A DNA stretch of 8,723 bases from DATBFU01 sp046735265 (GTDB taxonomy: Bacteria; Acidobacteriota; Thermoanaerobaculia; UBA5066; Gp7-AA6), in assembly GCA_046735265.1 (NCBI GenBank), contig JBKPSZ010000188.1, positions 1 through 8,723 on the forward strand. Direction: 5' to 3'. Under the pieces are notes generated by a model, which worked only from the letters and a program-made list of their open reading frames with translations, searched no databases and was not told where the DNA came from. The position numbers were made by a program, and so were the translations under genes. This document shows positions 1 through 6,835 of this stretch, piece by piece. The first letter of the stretch is position 1. Each line of letters starts with the position of its first letter.

Positions 1-849
1 GCTTATCCGCGCGTGCCCGGGCACGAGATCGCAGGCGTCGTGGACGAAGTCGGAGAGGGAGTCGAAGGCTGGACGAAGGGCGACCGCGTCGGAGTCGGCT
101 GGCACGGGGGACACTGCGGCCGATGCGAGTCGTGCCGGCGCGGCGACTTTCTCTTCTGCCGCGTGTCGCCGTTGATCTCCGGGATCTCCTTCGACGGAGG
201 CTACGCGGACTACGCCGTCGTGCCGGCGGTTGCGCTCGCCCGGATCCCGGAAGGCCTCTCCGCCGTCGAGGCCGCTCCGTTGATGGACGCGGGAGTCACG
301 ACCTTCATGGGCTTGAGACACAGCGGGGCTCGGCCCGGGGACCTCGTCGCCGTCCTGGGCGTGGGGGGCCTCGGACACATGGGCGTCCAGTTCGCCGCGA
401 AGATGGGCTTCGACACGGTCGCCATCGCGCGGGGCGCCGACAAGGAGGACTTCGTGCGCAAGCTCGGCGCGCGCGTCTACATCGACAGCGAGAGGCAGGA
501 CCCGGCGGCGGAGTTGACGGGCCTCGGCGGCGCCCGGGCGATCCTCGCGACCGCCACGAGCGGCGAGGCGATGAGCGCGGTCTTCGGCGGCCTCGCGGTC
601 GACGGCCGCCTCGAAGTCGTCGGCGTTCCGCCTGATCCGATTCAAGTGCCGGCCGGCCTTCTGATCGGTCGCCGCTCGATCGCCGGCTGGTCCTCCGGCC
701 GCTCGATCGACTCGGAGGAGACCATGGCTTTCGCCGTGCGGACGGGAGTGCGCTCGATGAACGAGCCCTACCCGCTCGACCGCGCCGCCGAGGCCTACGA
801 CCGGATGATGAGCGGCAAGGCGCGGTTCCGGGTGGTCCTGACGATGTAA
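1..849 (+). CDS. Zinc-dependent alcohol dehydrogenase, 5'-truncated by window edge
   Basis: This is a medium-chain dehydrogenase/reductase oxidising an alcohol or reducing an aldehyde in the cytoplasm with a nicotinamide cofactor. The frame is open from base 1, so the GTG at 13 is internal; 282 residues are visible and about 55-60 N-terminal ones, including the first catalytic-zinc Cys, lie outside. Numbering from the edge, GHE at 7-9 gives catalytic-zinc residues. C39, C42, C45 and C53 form a complete structural-zinc lobe. GVGGLG at 120-125 is the Rossmann nucleotide loop. The third catalytic-zinc position, usually Cys in the yeast-ADH-like branch, reads Asp96 (APLMDAG). After the second beta strand the sequence reads AIARG rather than having an acidic residue, so NADP(H) preference is possible (inference). 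The substrate cannot be named. The gene ends 19 bases before the convergent S9 peptidase gene. Confidence 0.93.
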   Translation, partial: AYPRVPGHEIAGVVDEVGEGVEGWTKGDRVGVGWHGGHCGRCESCRRGDFLFCRVSPLISGISFDGGYADYAVVPAVALARIPEGLSAVEAAPLMDAGVTTFMGLRHSGARPGDLVAVLGVGGLGHMGVQFAAKMGFDTVAIARGADKEDFVRKLGARVYIDSERQDPAAELTGLGGARAILATATSGEAMSAVFGGLAVDGRLEVVGVPPDPIQVPAGLLIGRRSIAGWSSGRSIDSEETMAFAVRTGVRSMNEPYPLDRAAEAYDRMMSGKARFRVVLTM

Positions 850-868
850 ATCCCCAGCGTCCGCCCTC

Positions 869-3226
869 CTACGGCGCCGGCTTCAGGTGCTTCTCCCAGA
901 AGGGGAGAACGCGGCTCCAGTAGTCGAGCTTGTTGGCGTGCCGCTCGAGCAGGTGGCTCTCGTCGCGGTATCGCAAATACGTCACGTCCTTGTTGAGGCG
1001 CTTCATCCCGACGTAGACCTGATCCGAATACTCGACGATCCCTTCGTCGTCGGCGCCGGCCTGCATGAGCAGCGGCGTCTGGACCCGGTCGAGATAGAAG
1101 ATCGGCGAGTTCTCGACGTAGCGCATCGGGGCCTCCCAGGGCGGCACGCCCATCGCGCCTCCGAGCTTCTCGAGCCACGGATGCCACCCGCCCGATCCGT
1201 CGTTCTTGTTCATCGAGCCGTAGAAGCCGACGAGGTCGCCGAATCCGGAGTTCATCACCGCGGCCTTGAACCGGTTGGTCTGGCAGATGAGCGCGAGCGT
1301 CGAATAGCCGCCGTTGCTCTGGCCGGTCACGCCCAGCCGGTCGGGATCGGCGATGCCGAGCTCGATGACCCGGTCGAGCGCCTGCGGGACCGCCTTCATG
1401 AGGTCGCGCATGGGGGTTCCGGTGCGAACCGGAATGTCCGGCGTCAGGATCGCGTACCCGCGCGTCGTGAGGATCTGGTAGTTGTACTCGCCCATGTAGT
1501 CGATACCGAAGGAGTTGACAGATCGCGAGCCCATTCCGCTCGCGTAGACGAGCGCGATCAGCGGATAACGTTTGCCGGCTTCGTAGCCGGCCGGAAGGAA
1601 AAGCGCCGCCCGGAGCGTCTCGCCGTCCGCGCTCCGGAACTCGATGATGCGCGACTCGCCGGGAGGGAACTTCTCGACTTGCGGATTCAGGTGCGTGACG
1701 CGGACGGGCTGCGAGAATTCCCGGGTCGTCATCCACCGGTCTTCCGGCGAGGCGCTGCTCTCGGCGTCGTAGATCACCCCGCGGCCGTCGGGAGTCGCTC
1801 GAAGACGGTCGTATGGCATCGCGTAACGCTTCTGCTCCTCGAGGCGGCTCGTCACCTTGCCGTCGGCGGCGACGACCTGGAACGCGGACTTGAGCGTCGC
1901 CGGGTCCGAGGTCGTGACGGCGATCGCTCCCGGGACGGGTTCCCACGACGTCCGATCGTCGGAGGCATGGACGATGCTCGTGATCTTCGCGTCGAGCTTC
2001 GCCGTCAGGGGAGCGACGCGTCCGTCGGCAACGGTCGCCTTCCAGACGCGGTCGTCGCCGACGAGGAAGATGCTCTTCCCGTCCCGGCTCCACACCGGGT
2101 TGAAACGGTCGGAGTCGAACCCGGCGACCGCCTCGGTCGGCGCGAAGTTCTGCACAGCGCCTCCCTTCGCGGGCACGGCGGCGAGCGATCCGCGCGTGTC
2201 CGCGACGCCCCCGGTCTGCAGCGTGCCGCTCGCAGACTCGGAGCTGACGAGGTAGGCGATCCGGTCGCCGTCCGGCGACCAGACCGCCGAGGCTTCGAAA
2301 GAGCTCGGGACGTCCGTCGCCAGCACCCGACGCACTCCCGTCGCGAGGTCGACCACGACGATGTCGAGAGGGACGATCAGCCCGCTACCGGGCTTCAGCT
2401 CCGAATACAGCAGACGAGTCCCGTCGGGGGAAGGGATCAGCCGGATCTGATTGGCGCGGCGGACGACGACGGAAGCCTTCCCGCTCGCGAGGTCGATGCG
2501 CGCGATGTCCGTGATGTAGCGCTGGATGGTGGTCGAAACGCTTTTTCCGGAAGTCTTTTCCGCGTCCTTGGCGGCGGCTCCCGAGCGATAGACCTTGACG
2601 GTCGAGCCCGAGACCGCGTCGGGCTCGGGCCTCGCGTCGACCTTGTGGCCGGGAAGGCCGACGTCGAGCTCGTCCTCGCTCATCCCATCCGGGTGCAGCG
2701 GGACCACGACCTCCGATCCGCCGGGCAGCCAGATCGCGCGCTGCAGGCCGATGCCCACACGGACGACGGCGTCGCTGACCCGTCGTGCCTTTCCGGTCGC
2801 GAAGTCCCACGACCAGAGGCGCGTCTTGCCGTCGCGGTCGGAGAAGAACGCCAGGGTCTTGCCGTCGGGCGACCAGGAGGGCGCCCAGTTGTTGCCGATG
2901 CCGCCCGTGACGTTGCGCTCGGCGGTTCCGTCCAGTCGACTGACGACGATGTCGCATCCCCAGCTGTACATGGCCGCGCCGCGCGACGCGACGAGACTGG
3001 TCATCTTCCCGGCCTTGTCTTTCGCCCGGGCCGCCGGGTCACAGACGACCGAAGCCGCCCACTTCGAGTCGGGCGATACCTGTGCGCCGCCGTCGTAGAT
3101 CTGGAAAGTCTTGATCGCAAAGGCGTCGTCGAGAGGCAGCGCCGTCGGCGTTTGTCCGGCGGCAAGAGCAGCGGTGAAGACGAGCAGCACGGCGATCCCG
3201 GCGCGACCCGACTGGATGGGAAGCAT
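869..3226 (-). CDS. Secreted S9 family peptidase (prolyl oligopeptidase/DPP-type)
   Basis: This 785-residue serine peptidase probably cleaves peptides outside the cytoplasm. A signal peptide (hydrophobic IAVLLVFTAALAAG at about 11-24) precedes a beta-propeller at about 45-510 with TolB/WD-like blades carrying SPDSK, SWSPDGK, SPDGT, VWSPDGD and WSRDGK motifs. The alpha/beta-hydrolase domain follows from about 527. The nucleophile is Ser637 in GQSNGG, the acid is Asp726 or Asp727 in GADDEGIV, and His758 is in RDESH, so the catalytic triad is complete. The start was chosen at ATG 3226 because it is preceded by GGAAGGAG ten bases away and begins the signal peptide. The upstream extension to 3418 would overlap the neighbouring gene and bury the signal. 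Exact specificity (DPP-IV, acylaminoacyl or oligopeptidase) is not readable. It lies 67 bases downstream of the cyclo-ligase-like gene on the same strand, so co-transcription is possible. Confidence 0.95.
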   Translation of the reverse strand: MLPIQSGRAGIAVLLVFTAALAAGQTPTALPLDDAFAIKTFQIYDGGAQVSPDSKWAASVVCDPAARAKDKAGKMTSLVASRGAAMYSWGCDIVVSRLDGTAERNVTGGIGNNWAPSWSPDGKTLAFFSDRDGKTRLWSWDFATGKARRVSDAVVRVGIGLQRAIWLPGGSEVVVPLHPDGMSEDELDVGLPGHKVDARPEPDAVSGSTVKVYRSGAAAKDAEKTSGKSVSTTIQRYITDIARIDLASGKASVVVRRANQIRLIPSPDGTRLLYSELKPGSGLIVPLDIVVVDLATGVRRVLATDVPSSFEASAVWSPDGDRIAYLVSSESASGTLQTGGVADTRGSLAAVPAKGGAVQNFAPTEAVAGFDSDRFNPVWSRDGKSIFLVGDDRVWKATVADGRVAPLTAKLDAKITSIVHASDDRTSWEPVPGAIAVTTSDPATLKSAFQVVAADGKVTSRLEEQKRYAMPYDRLRATPDGRGVIYDAESSASPEDRWMTTREFSQPVRVTHLNPQVEKFPPGESRIIEFRSADGETLRAALFLPAGYEAGKRYPLIALVYASGMGSRSVNSFGIDYMGEYNYQILTTRGYAILTPDIPVRTGTPMRDLMKAVPQALDRVIELGIADPDRLGVTGQSNGGYSTLALICQTNRFKAAVMNSGFGDLVGFYGSMNKNDGSGGWHPWLEKLGGAMGVPPWEAPMRYVENSPIFYLDRVQTPLLMQAGADDEGIVEYSDQVYVGMKRLNKDVTYLRYRDESHLLERHANKLDYWSRVLPFWEKHLKPAP

Positions 3227-3293
3227 GATCTCGACACTCCTTCCGACGTCTGGTTTCGGTTGGCCCGAGTCTGTCACGGAGGCAGGCCGATTC

Positions 3294-4016
3294 TCACGCG
3301 AGCCCGAGCTCGCGCAGCGCGGGGATCTCTCTTCGATGGCCGTCCGTGAGATGGTCGGGAAGCACGCCCCGCGGCTGGCGTCGATGCCTCGGCCGAAGGA
3401 TCGAATCGGGCGTCGCAATCACTTCGACGAAGAAGTCGTGGGCCGTGACCGGAAGGGCGCGATCGAGGAGCTGGAGTCGGTGAACGGTCGTGGCGACCGC
3501 GGTCGTCTCGTCGATCGCACCGACTTCCCGGCCGATCGCGAATTCGAGATCGGAATAGCCGCCGCCCTTTCCGACTCGGACCCCCTTTCGGTTGACCGCG
3601 ACGGATCCCGCCACGATGAGATCGACGTGGGTCAGCTCGCGCGGGCCGACCGGCGTCGCGAGCCGCGCGGCGCCCCGGATCGTCGCCGCGGCAGGCAGCG
3701 CGCTTCGCTCGAGCCGCTTCGGATCGAGCTTCCAGAAGCACTTCCTCTCCGCGAGGCGGGGCACGGCCATGAACACGACTTTCCCTTCCCGCAGCGCCCG
3801 CAGCCGCACAGGCCGCTGCGGCGCGTCGGGATTGCATTTGATGACTCGCGCGCGCCGCCACTCGGGAGTCGCTGCGAGCCGGTCGGCCGCGGCGGCGGCC
3901 CCGCGGAAGTTGGGGATGCGGCCCCGCGCGCCGGGGAAGAGCGCCTCGCCCGACTCTTCCAGGCGCGACCAGACCCGATCCCGCACCTCCTCCTTTTCCC
4001 GCTCTCGATTTTCCAT
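3294..4016 (-). CDS. 5-formyltetrahydrofolate cyclo-ligase family paralogue (COG0212 type)
   Basis: This 240-residue cytoplasmic protein of the MTHFS superfamily is longer than the roughly 180-200 residues of a classical folate cyclo-ligase. The pattern K60-x-NPD-x-PQ67, the nearby GKVVFMAVPRL at 78-88 and GVRVGKGGGYSDLE at 145-158 match the COG0212 paralogue clade and the vertebrate MTHFSD N-terminal domain. Classical members make 5,10-methenyl-THF from 5-formyl-THF with ATP. From memory, comparative genomics tied the COG0212 clade to thiamin metabolism rather than folate, so the true substrate is open. The N-terminus (MENREREKEEVRDRVWSRL) is a charged helix typical of the family. The start at 4016 has GGAAG three bases upstream and a GGGAG ten bases upstream, neither ideal. 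It is divergent from the NTPase gene with 54 bases between starts. Confidence 0.87.
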   Translation of the reverse strand: MENREREKEEVRDRVWSRLEESGEALFPGARGRIPNFRGAAAAADRLAATPEWRRARVIKCNPDAPQRPVRLRALREGKVVFMAVPRLAERKCFWKLDPKRLERSALPAAATIRGAARLATPVGPRELTHVDLIVAGSVAVNRKGVRVGKGGGYSDLEFAIGREVGAIDETTAVATTVHRLQLLDRALPVTAHDFFVEVIATPDSILRPRHRRQPRGVLPDHLTDGHRREIPALRELGLA

Positions 4017-4070
4017 GCGCTTCCGGCTCCCGGCCCGACGCCGTAGAGTTCCGCGGCGAGTCTACCGACC

Positions 4071-4616
4071 ATGGCGAGTCGAAAACCCCACGCGCTCCTG
4101 CTGACCGGACCGCCGGGAGTCGGGAAGACGACCGCCCTCCGGAAGGCGGCCGACGAGCTGGCGGCGGAGCTCGCGATCGGCGGTTTCTTCACCGGGGAGA
4201 TCCGCGAAGCGGGTCAGCGCGTGGGCTTCCGGATCGAGGCTTTCGATGGAAGATCCGACGTCCTGGCGCATGTGAGCGTGCGATCGCCGTACAAGGTCAG
4301 CAAGTACGGGGTGGACCTCGCCGTTCTCGACCGTTTCGTTTCGGAGGAGCTCTCACCCGAGGGCGCGGACGTCGTCTTCATCGACGAGATCGGAAAGATG
4401 GAATGCCTGTCGAAGAGCTTCGTCCGGAAGGTCGAGTCGCTTCTCTCTTCGCACGCGCTTCTCGTCGCGACGGTCGCGCAGCGCGGCGGAGCTCTCATCG
4501 AAGCGGTCAAGAGCCGGCCCGACGTCGTGCTCTGGAGTGTCGGCCGGGCAAACCGCGGGGAGATTCCCGCGCGCGTCGCCGATTGGGTCCGCTCGCGTCT
4601 GCGAGCGGGGAAATGA
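4071..4616 (+). CDS. THEP1-type nucleoside-triphosphatase (NTPase_1 family)
   Basis: This 181-residue P-loop ATPase/GTPase of the THEP1 family hydrolyses nucleoside triphosphates to diphosphates in vitro; its physiological role is not settled. Walker A is GPPGVGKTT at 13-21 and the Walker B block is VVFIDEIGKME at 101-111, the DEIGKME signature being highly characteristic. GGFFTGEIRE near 37-45 and YGVDL near 79-83 also fit the family, and the length is the usual 170-190 residues. The ATG at 4071 is the only sensible start, but it lacks a strong Shine-Dalgarno (GGCGAG is the best candidate). A weak inverted repeat, gtaga (4043-4047) and tctac (4061-4065), flanks ccgcgg in the 54-base divergent gap and could be regulatory. 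The stop is one base from the stop of the convergent DUF2255 gene. The family is best known from archaea, hyperthermophilic bacteria and eukaryotes. Confidence 0.9.
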   Translation: MASRKPHALLLTGPPGVGKTTALRKAADELAAELAIGGFFTGEIREAGQRVGFRIEAFDGRSDVLAHVSVRSPYKVSKYGVDLAVLDRFVSEELSPEGADVVFIDEIGKMECLSKSFVRKVESLLSSHALLVATVAQRGGALIEAVKSRPDVVLWSVGRANRGEIPARVADWVRSRLRAGK

Positions 4617-4617
4617 G

Positions 4618-5052
4618 TCAAACCGGCAGGAGCTCGGTCGTCGTCTTCCGCCGTTTCGCTGTCCGGAAGCCGCGGACCCACTGCTGCGAGCCCTTCGTGT
4701 CGTACTTCCGGGCGTAAGCCGCGTCCATCGCGTCGAAGGTCGCCTCGCTTCGGACGGGCCTCGCCCGGACCGGGATCTCCCGACCCGAAACCGAGATCGC
4801 GCCCCGCTTCTCCTCGAGGAACGTTCGATGCCATCCGGCCGCATCGTCGTTCCACGGCCGGACCAGGAGCCGGTCGCCGACGAGAACGAACCAGATGCCG
4901 GTGAAACGATGGTCGTCCGCGCCGGCCCGCACGCCCAGCATCCGCGATTCGCGCAGGAGCGCGAGCACCGGCGCCGGGAAGCGGCGTTTCGGAGCGGGCG
5001 CGGACCGTTTCGGCGTCCGGGCTTTTCGGCGCTTCATGACGTCCCGGCCCAT
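4618..5052 (-). CDS. DUF2255 family protein
   Basis: This 144-residue protein is of unknown function. After a basic leader (residues 4-24, rich in Arg and Lys) the body matches my recollection of DUF2255. The tokens are TGIWFVLVGDRLLVRPW at 51-67, a Trp-His-Arg (WHRTF at 74-78), the ISVSGREIPVRARPV strand pair at 86-100, DAAYARKYD at 110-118 and the terminal TTTELLP at 137-143. The fold is probably a small beta barrel and no catalytic residues are established. The start at 5052 follows GGGAGGAGA directly. A second in-frame ATG at 5037 (Met6) would sit too far from that site. The basic leader is longer than I expect for the family, so it may be a lineage extension or may contact nucleic acid (inference). 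It converges on the NTPase gene with a one-base gap and diverges from the small membrane protein gene. Confidence 0.84.
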   Translation of the reverse strand: MGRDVMKRRKARTPKRSAPAPKRRFPAPVLALLRESRMLGVRAGADDHRFTGIWFVLVGDRLLVRPWNDDAAGWHRTFLEEKRGAISVSGREIPVRARPVRSEATFDAMDAAYARKYDTKGSQQWVRGFRTAKRRKTTTELLPV

Positions 5053-5123
5053 TCTCCTCCCGCGAGCGCGCCGCCGGACCGGGTCTCCTGGATTCCAGGC
5101 CGCTGGCCCGGACCTTGCTCTTT

Positions 5124-5140
5124 CAGGCTCCGAGAGCCTG
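5124..5140 (+). promoter_or_regulatory. Stem-loop in leader of small membrane protein gene
   Basis: The 6-bp stem caggct/agcctg closes the five-base loop ccgag and ends ten bases before the ribosome binding site of the 66-aa gene. It sits in the 104-base divergent gap between the DUF2255 gene and this gene. It could shape translation of the small gene or simply be a chance GC-rich hairpin. There is no U tract, so termination is unlikely. Confidence 0.25.
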
Positions 5141-5156
5141 GCTCGAGGAGGGATCC

Positions 5157-5357
5157 ATGAAGTGGACCGGCCTGTACCTGCTCGGTTACATCCTGCTCGT
5201 CGTGGCGGCGCTGCTGGCTCTTTGGAAGACCGGCATCCTCGCCACGATTGCCCCGTTCTGGGTTGGAGTCGGATTGCTCGCCGCCATCGGCCTGGGGATC
5301 ATGATCGCCGTCGCCAACAGCGGCAAGAAGGAAACGATCGAAGTCGATCGGGGCTGA
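5157..5357 (+). CDS. Small two-helix membrane protein, 66 aa
   Basis: I do not recognise a family. The 66-residue product has two predicted transmembrane helices, about residues 5-22 (GLYLLGYILLVVAALLAL) and 28-51 (TIAPFWVGVGLLAAIGLGI and beyond). A short charged tail follows (NSGKKETIEVDRG). This gives a hairpin in the inner membrane, with both termini probably cytoplasmic given the basic tail. The start was chosen at ATG 5157, since GAGGAGGGATCC immediately before it is a near-ideal ribosome binding site; the frame is open farther upstream through a TTG at 5115, which has no such site. Codon usage and GC-rich third positions match the neighbours, which supports it as real. It lies 88 bases upstream of the DUF2911 gene on the same strand and may share its transcript, but a perfect palindrome directly after its stop could separate them. 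Confidence 0.77.
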   Translation: MKWTGLYLLGYILLVVAALLALWKTGILATIAPFWVGVGLLAAIGLGIMIAVANSGKKETIEVDRG

Positions 5358-5373
5358 GCGGCCCCGGGGCCGC
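5358..5373 (+). terminator. Perfect 16-bp GC palindrome after the 66-aa gene
   Basis: The sequence gcggccccggggccgc is a perfect self-complementary palindrome that begins on the base after the TGA stop. It could form a very stable GC hairpin that terminates or attenuates transcription toward the DUF2911 gene or protects the upstream mRNA end. No T-tract follows (the next bases are cggcgaaaacccc), so a classical intrinsic terminator is not supported; the assignment rests on position and symmetry. Confidence 0.35.
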
Positions 5374-5415
5374 CGGCGAAAACCCCGCCGCCGCGTCGCC
5401 GTATCTCTCGGAAGC

Positions 5416-5430
5416 CCGTCTCCCAGACGG
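5416..5430 (+). promoter_or_regulatory. Stem-loop just upstream of DUF2911 ribosome binding site
   Basis: The 6-bp stem ccgtct/agacgg with a ccc loop ends five bases before the AGGAGG site (5436-5441) of the DUF2911-TPR gene. Its position would suit a translation-modulating or mRNA-stabilising leader hairpin. This is structure seen in sequence only; no regulator is implied. Confidence 0.25.
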
Positions 5431-5445
5431 TCTACAGGAGGACGT

Positions 5446-6615
5446 ATGGCGCAGCGCACCTCTCGACTTCGATTTCCGAAGTTCGTCTCGCTGATCTTGG
5501 CGTTCGTCCCGGGCGTTCTCGCCAGCCAGGACGGCTTTGCGGCCCAGGGTCTGACTTTCCCGCCCAACGGCGACAACCCGCAGGCCTCGGTGATGCAGGC
5601 GATCGGGCCCGTCCGCGTGACGATCGACTACTCGAGCCCGCGGGTCGTCCGCGGTCCGACCGATCGCCACGGAAAGATCTGGGGAGAGCTCGTGCCCTGG
5701 GGGATGACCGACCTCGCTCTGAACGGATGCACGCAGTGTCCCTGGCGCGGCGGCGCGAACGAAAACACGACTTTCACCGTGACCCATGACGTCAAGGTTC
5801 AGGGCCAGCCGCTGCCGGCGGGACGCTACGGTCTCCACCTGATCCCCGGACAGGAGGAGTGGACGGTCATCTTCTCGAAGGACGCCGACTCCTGGGGCAG
5901 CTACTGGTACGACCCCTCGAAGGACGCGCTGCGGGTGACGACCAACGCGGCGAAGAGCCCGTACCACGAGTGGCTCACCTACGAGTTCACGATGCGCGAG
6001 CCGTCGAAGGTGACGGCCGCCCTCGAGTGGGAGGACCTCCAGATCCCTTTCACGATTTCGGTGGACGACGTCAACCAGCTCTGGGTGGATGGGATGCGCC
6101 GCGACCTGCGCACGTGGGCCGGCTTCTACTGGCAGAACTGGCAGCAGGCGGCGGACTTCTGCGCACAGAACAAGGTCAACACGGCGGAAGCGCTGAAGTG
6201 GGCCGAGCGGGCGGTGTCGGATCCGTACGCGGGAGGCCAGGAGAACTTCACGACGCTCGCGACGCTCTCCCGACTGCAGGCGATCAACGGGCAGACCGAC
6301 GCCGCGAAGAAGACGTTCGAGAAGGCGATCAACCATCGGACGGCGGGGCCCGTCGACATCCATCTCGCCGCGCGGACGCTGATGACCGACGGCAAGAAGG
6401 AGGAGGCGATGCGGCTCTTCCAGTTGAATGCGAAGCGCTACCCGGGCGAGTGGCCCGTGCACGTGGGTTTGATGCGCGGGTACTCGGCGATGGGGGACCA
6501 GAAGAAGGCGCTCGCGGAGGCGAAGCTCGCGATCGCGCAGGCGCCCGACCAGGCCAACAGAAAGAATCTCGAAGGCCTCGCCAAGCAGCTCGAGCAGGGG
6601 AAGGCGATCAACTAG
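5446..6615 (+). CDS. Exported DUF2911 domain protein with C-terminal TPR repeats
   Basis: This 389-residue exported protein is of unknown biochemical role. An N-terminal signal (FVSLILAFVPGVLA at about 13-26, likely cleaved after ASQ or FAAQ) precedes a DUF2911 domain at about 45-205. Its signatures are VTIDYSSPRVVRG (58-70), KIWGELVPWG (77-86), WRGGANENTTF (100-110), GQPLPAGRYGLHLIPG (120-135) and EWTVIFSKD (138-146). Residues about 233-385 are helical and repeat in TPR fashion (AEALKWAERAVSDP, AAKKTFEKAINH, KEEAMRLFQLNAKRYPG, KKALAEAKLAIAQAP), which suggests a protein-protein docking surface. C95 and C98 form a CxxC just before the WRGGAN motif and could make a disulfide. DUF2911 proteins with TPR tails are common in Acidobacteriota and Bacteroidota. 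The start has AGGAGG four bases before ATG. A nested palindromic element lies between its stop and the convergent cupin gene. Confidence 0.93.
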   Translation: MAQRTSRLRFPKFVSLILAFVPGVLASQDGFAAQGLTFPPNGDNPQASVMQAIGPVRVTIDYSSPRVVRGPTDRHGKIWGELVPWGMTDLALNGCTQCPWRGGANENTTFTVTHDVKVQGQPLPAGRYGLHLIPGQEEWTVIFSKDADSWGSYWYDPSKDALRVTTNAAKSPYHEWLTYEFTMREPSKVTAALEWEDLQIPFTISVDDVNQLWVDGMRRDLRTWAGFYWQNWQQAADFCAQNKVNTAEALKWAERAVSDPYAGGQENFTTLATLSRLQAINGQTDAAKKTFEKAINHRTAGPVDIHLAARTLMTDGKKEEAMRLFQLNAKRYPGEWPVHVGLMRGYSAMGDQKKALAEAKLAIAQAPDQANRKNLEGLAKQLEQGKAIN

Positions 6616-6657
6616 GCGTAAGCGGGAGAGGGGCGGCGAGTCCCTGGTGGCCGTCTG

Positions 6658-6835
6658 TGTAGGGGCGGCCCTTGTGGCCGCCGCAAACAGCGGTCATCCC
6701 GAGCGAGAGCGAGGGATCCCGGACTCGGCAGGCTGCCGAGCTGGCATCGCCGGCAAGGAAGCTCGGGATCCCTCGTCGCGGACTCCTCGGGATGACCAGG
6801 CTCCATCGCGGGCGGGGACGAGCCCCGCCCCTACA
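6658..6835. repeat. 178-bp nested palindromic intergenic element
   Basis: The outer 11-bp perfect inverted repeat is tgtaggggcgg (6658-6668) with ccgcccctaca (6825-6835). Inside it is a second 11-bp pair, gtcatcccgag (6693-6703) with ctcgggatgac (6786-6796), and a third, cgagggatccc (6710-6720) with gggatccctcg (6765-6775). Near the centre is a 7-bp hairpin, ctcggca/tgccgag (6724-6740). Each outer arm also folds alone: ggcggcc/ggccgcc around cttgt (6664-6682) and gggcgggg/ccccgccc around acgag (6810-6830). No ORF is credible within it. The gtcatcccgag...cgagggatccc wording resembles a dispersed intergenic repeat I recall from GC-rich environmental bacteria, so it is probably a genome-wide REP- or MITE-like family. 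It sits between two convergent genes and may also act as a bidirectional terminator. No target-site duplication is obvious. Confidence 0.85.

Noticed and set aside
887..3349. Very long plus-strand open frame (820 codons) opposite the S9 peptidase gene
   Set aside because: It mirrors the peptidase gene in antisense. The product is Arg/Asp/Val-rich low-complexity sequence with no recognisable domain. Long antisense frames are expected in GC-rich genes with strong third-position GC, and the minus-strand frame has a full catalytic triad and signal peptide.
3227..3418. N-terminal extension of the S9 peptidase to 3418
   Set aside because: It would overlap the cyclo-ligase-like gene on the same strand, places the signal peptide internally, and lacks a ribosome binding site as good as that at 3226.
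4071..4616. Adenylate kinase or a defence-type P-loop ATPase
   Set aside because: The DEIGKME Walker B block and length fit THEP1 NTPases; there is no kinase lid or nuclease partner, and neighbours are housekeeping-like.
6658..6835. Insertion sequence with transposase
   Set aside because: At 178 bp it is too short to encode one, and no transposase-like protein is found in any frame of the window. Only a non-autonomous repeat is supportable.
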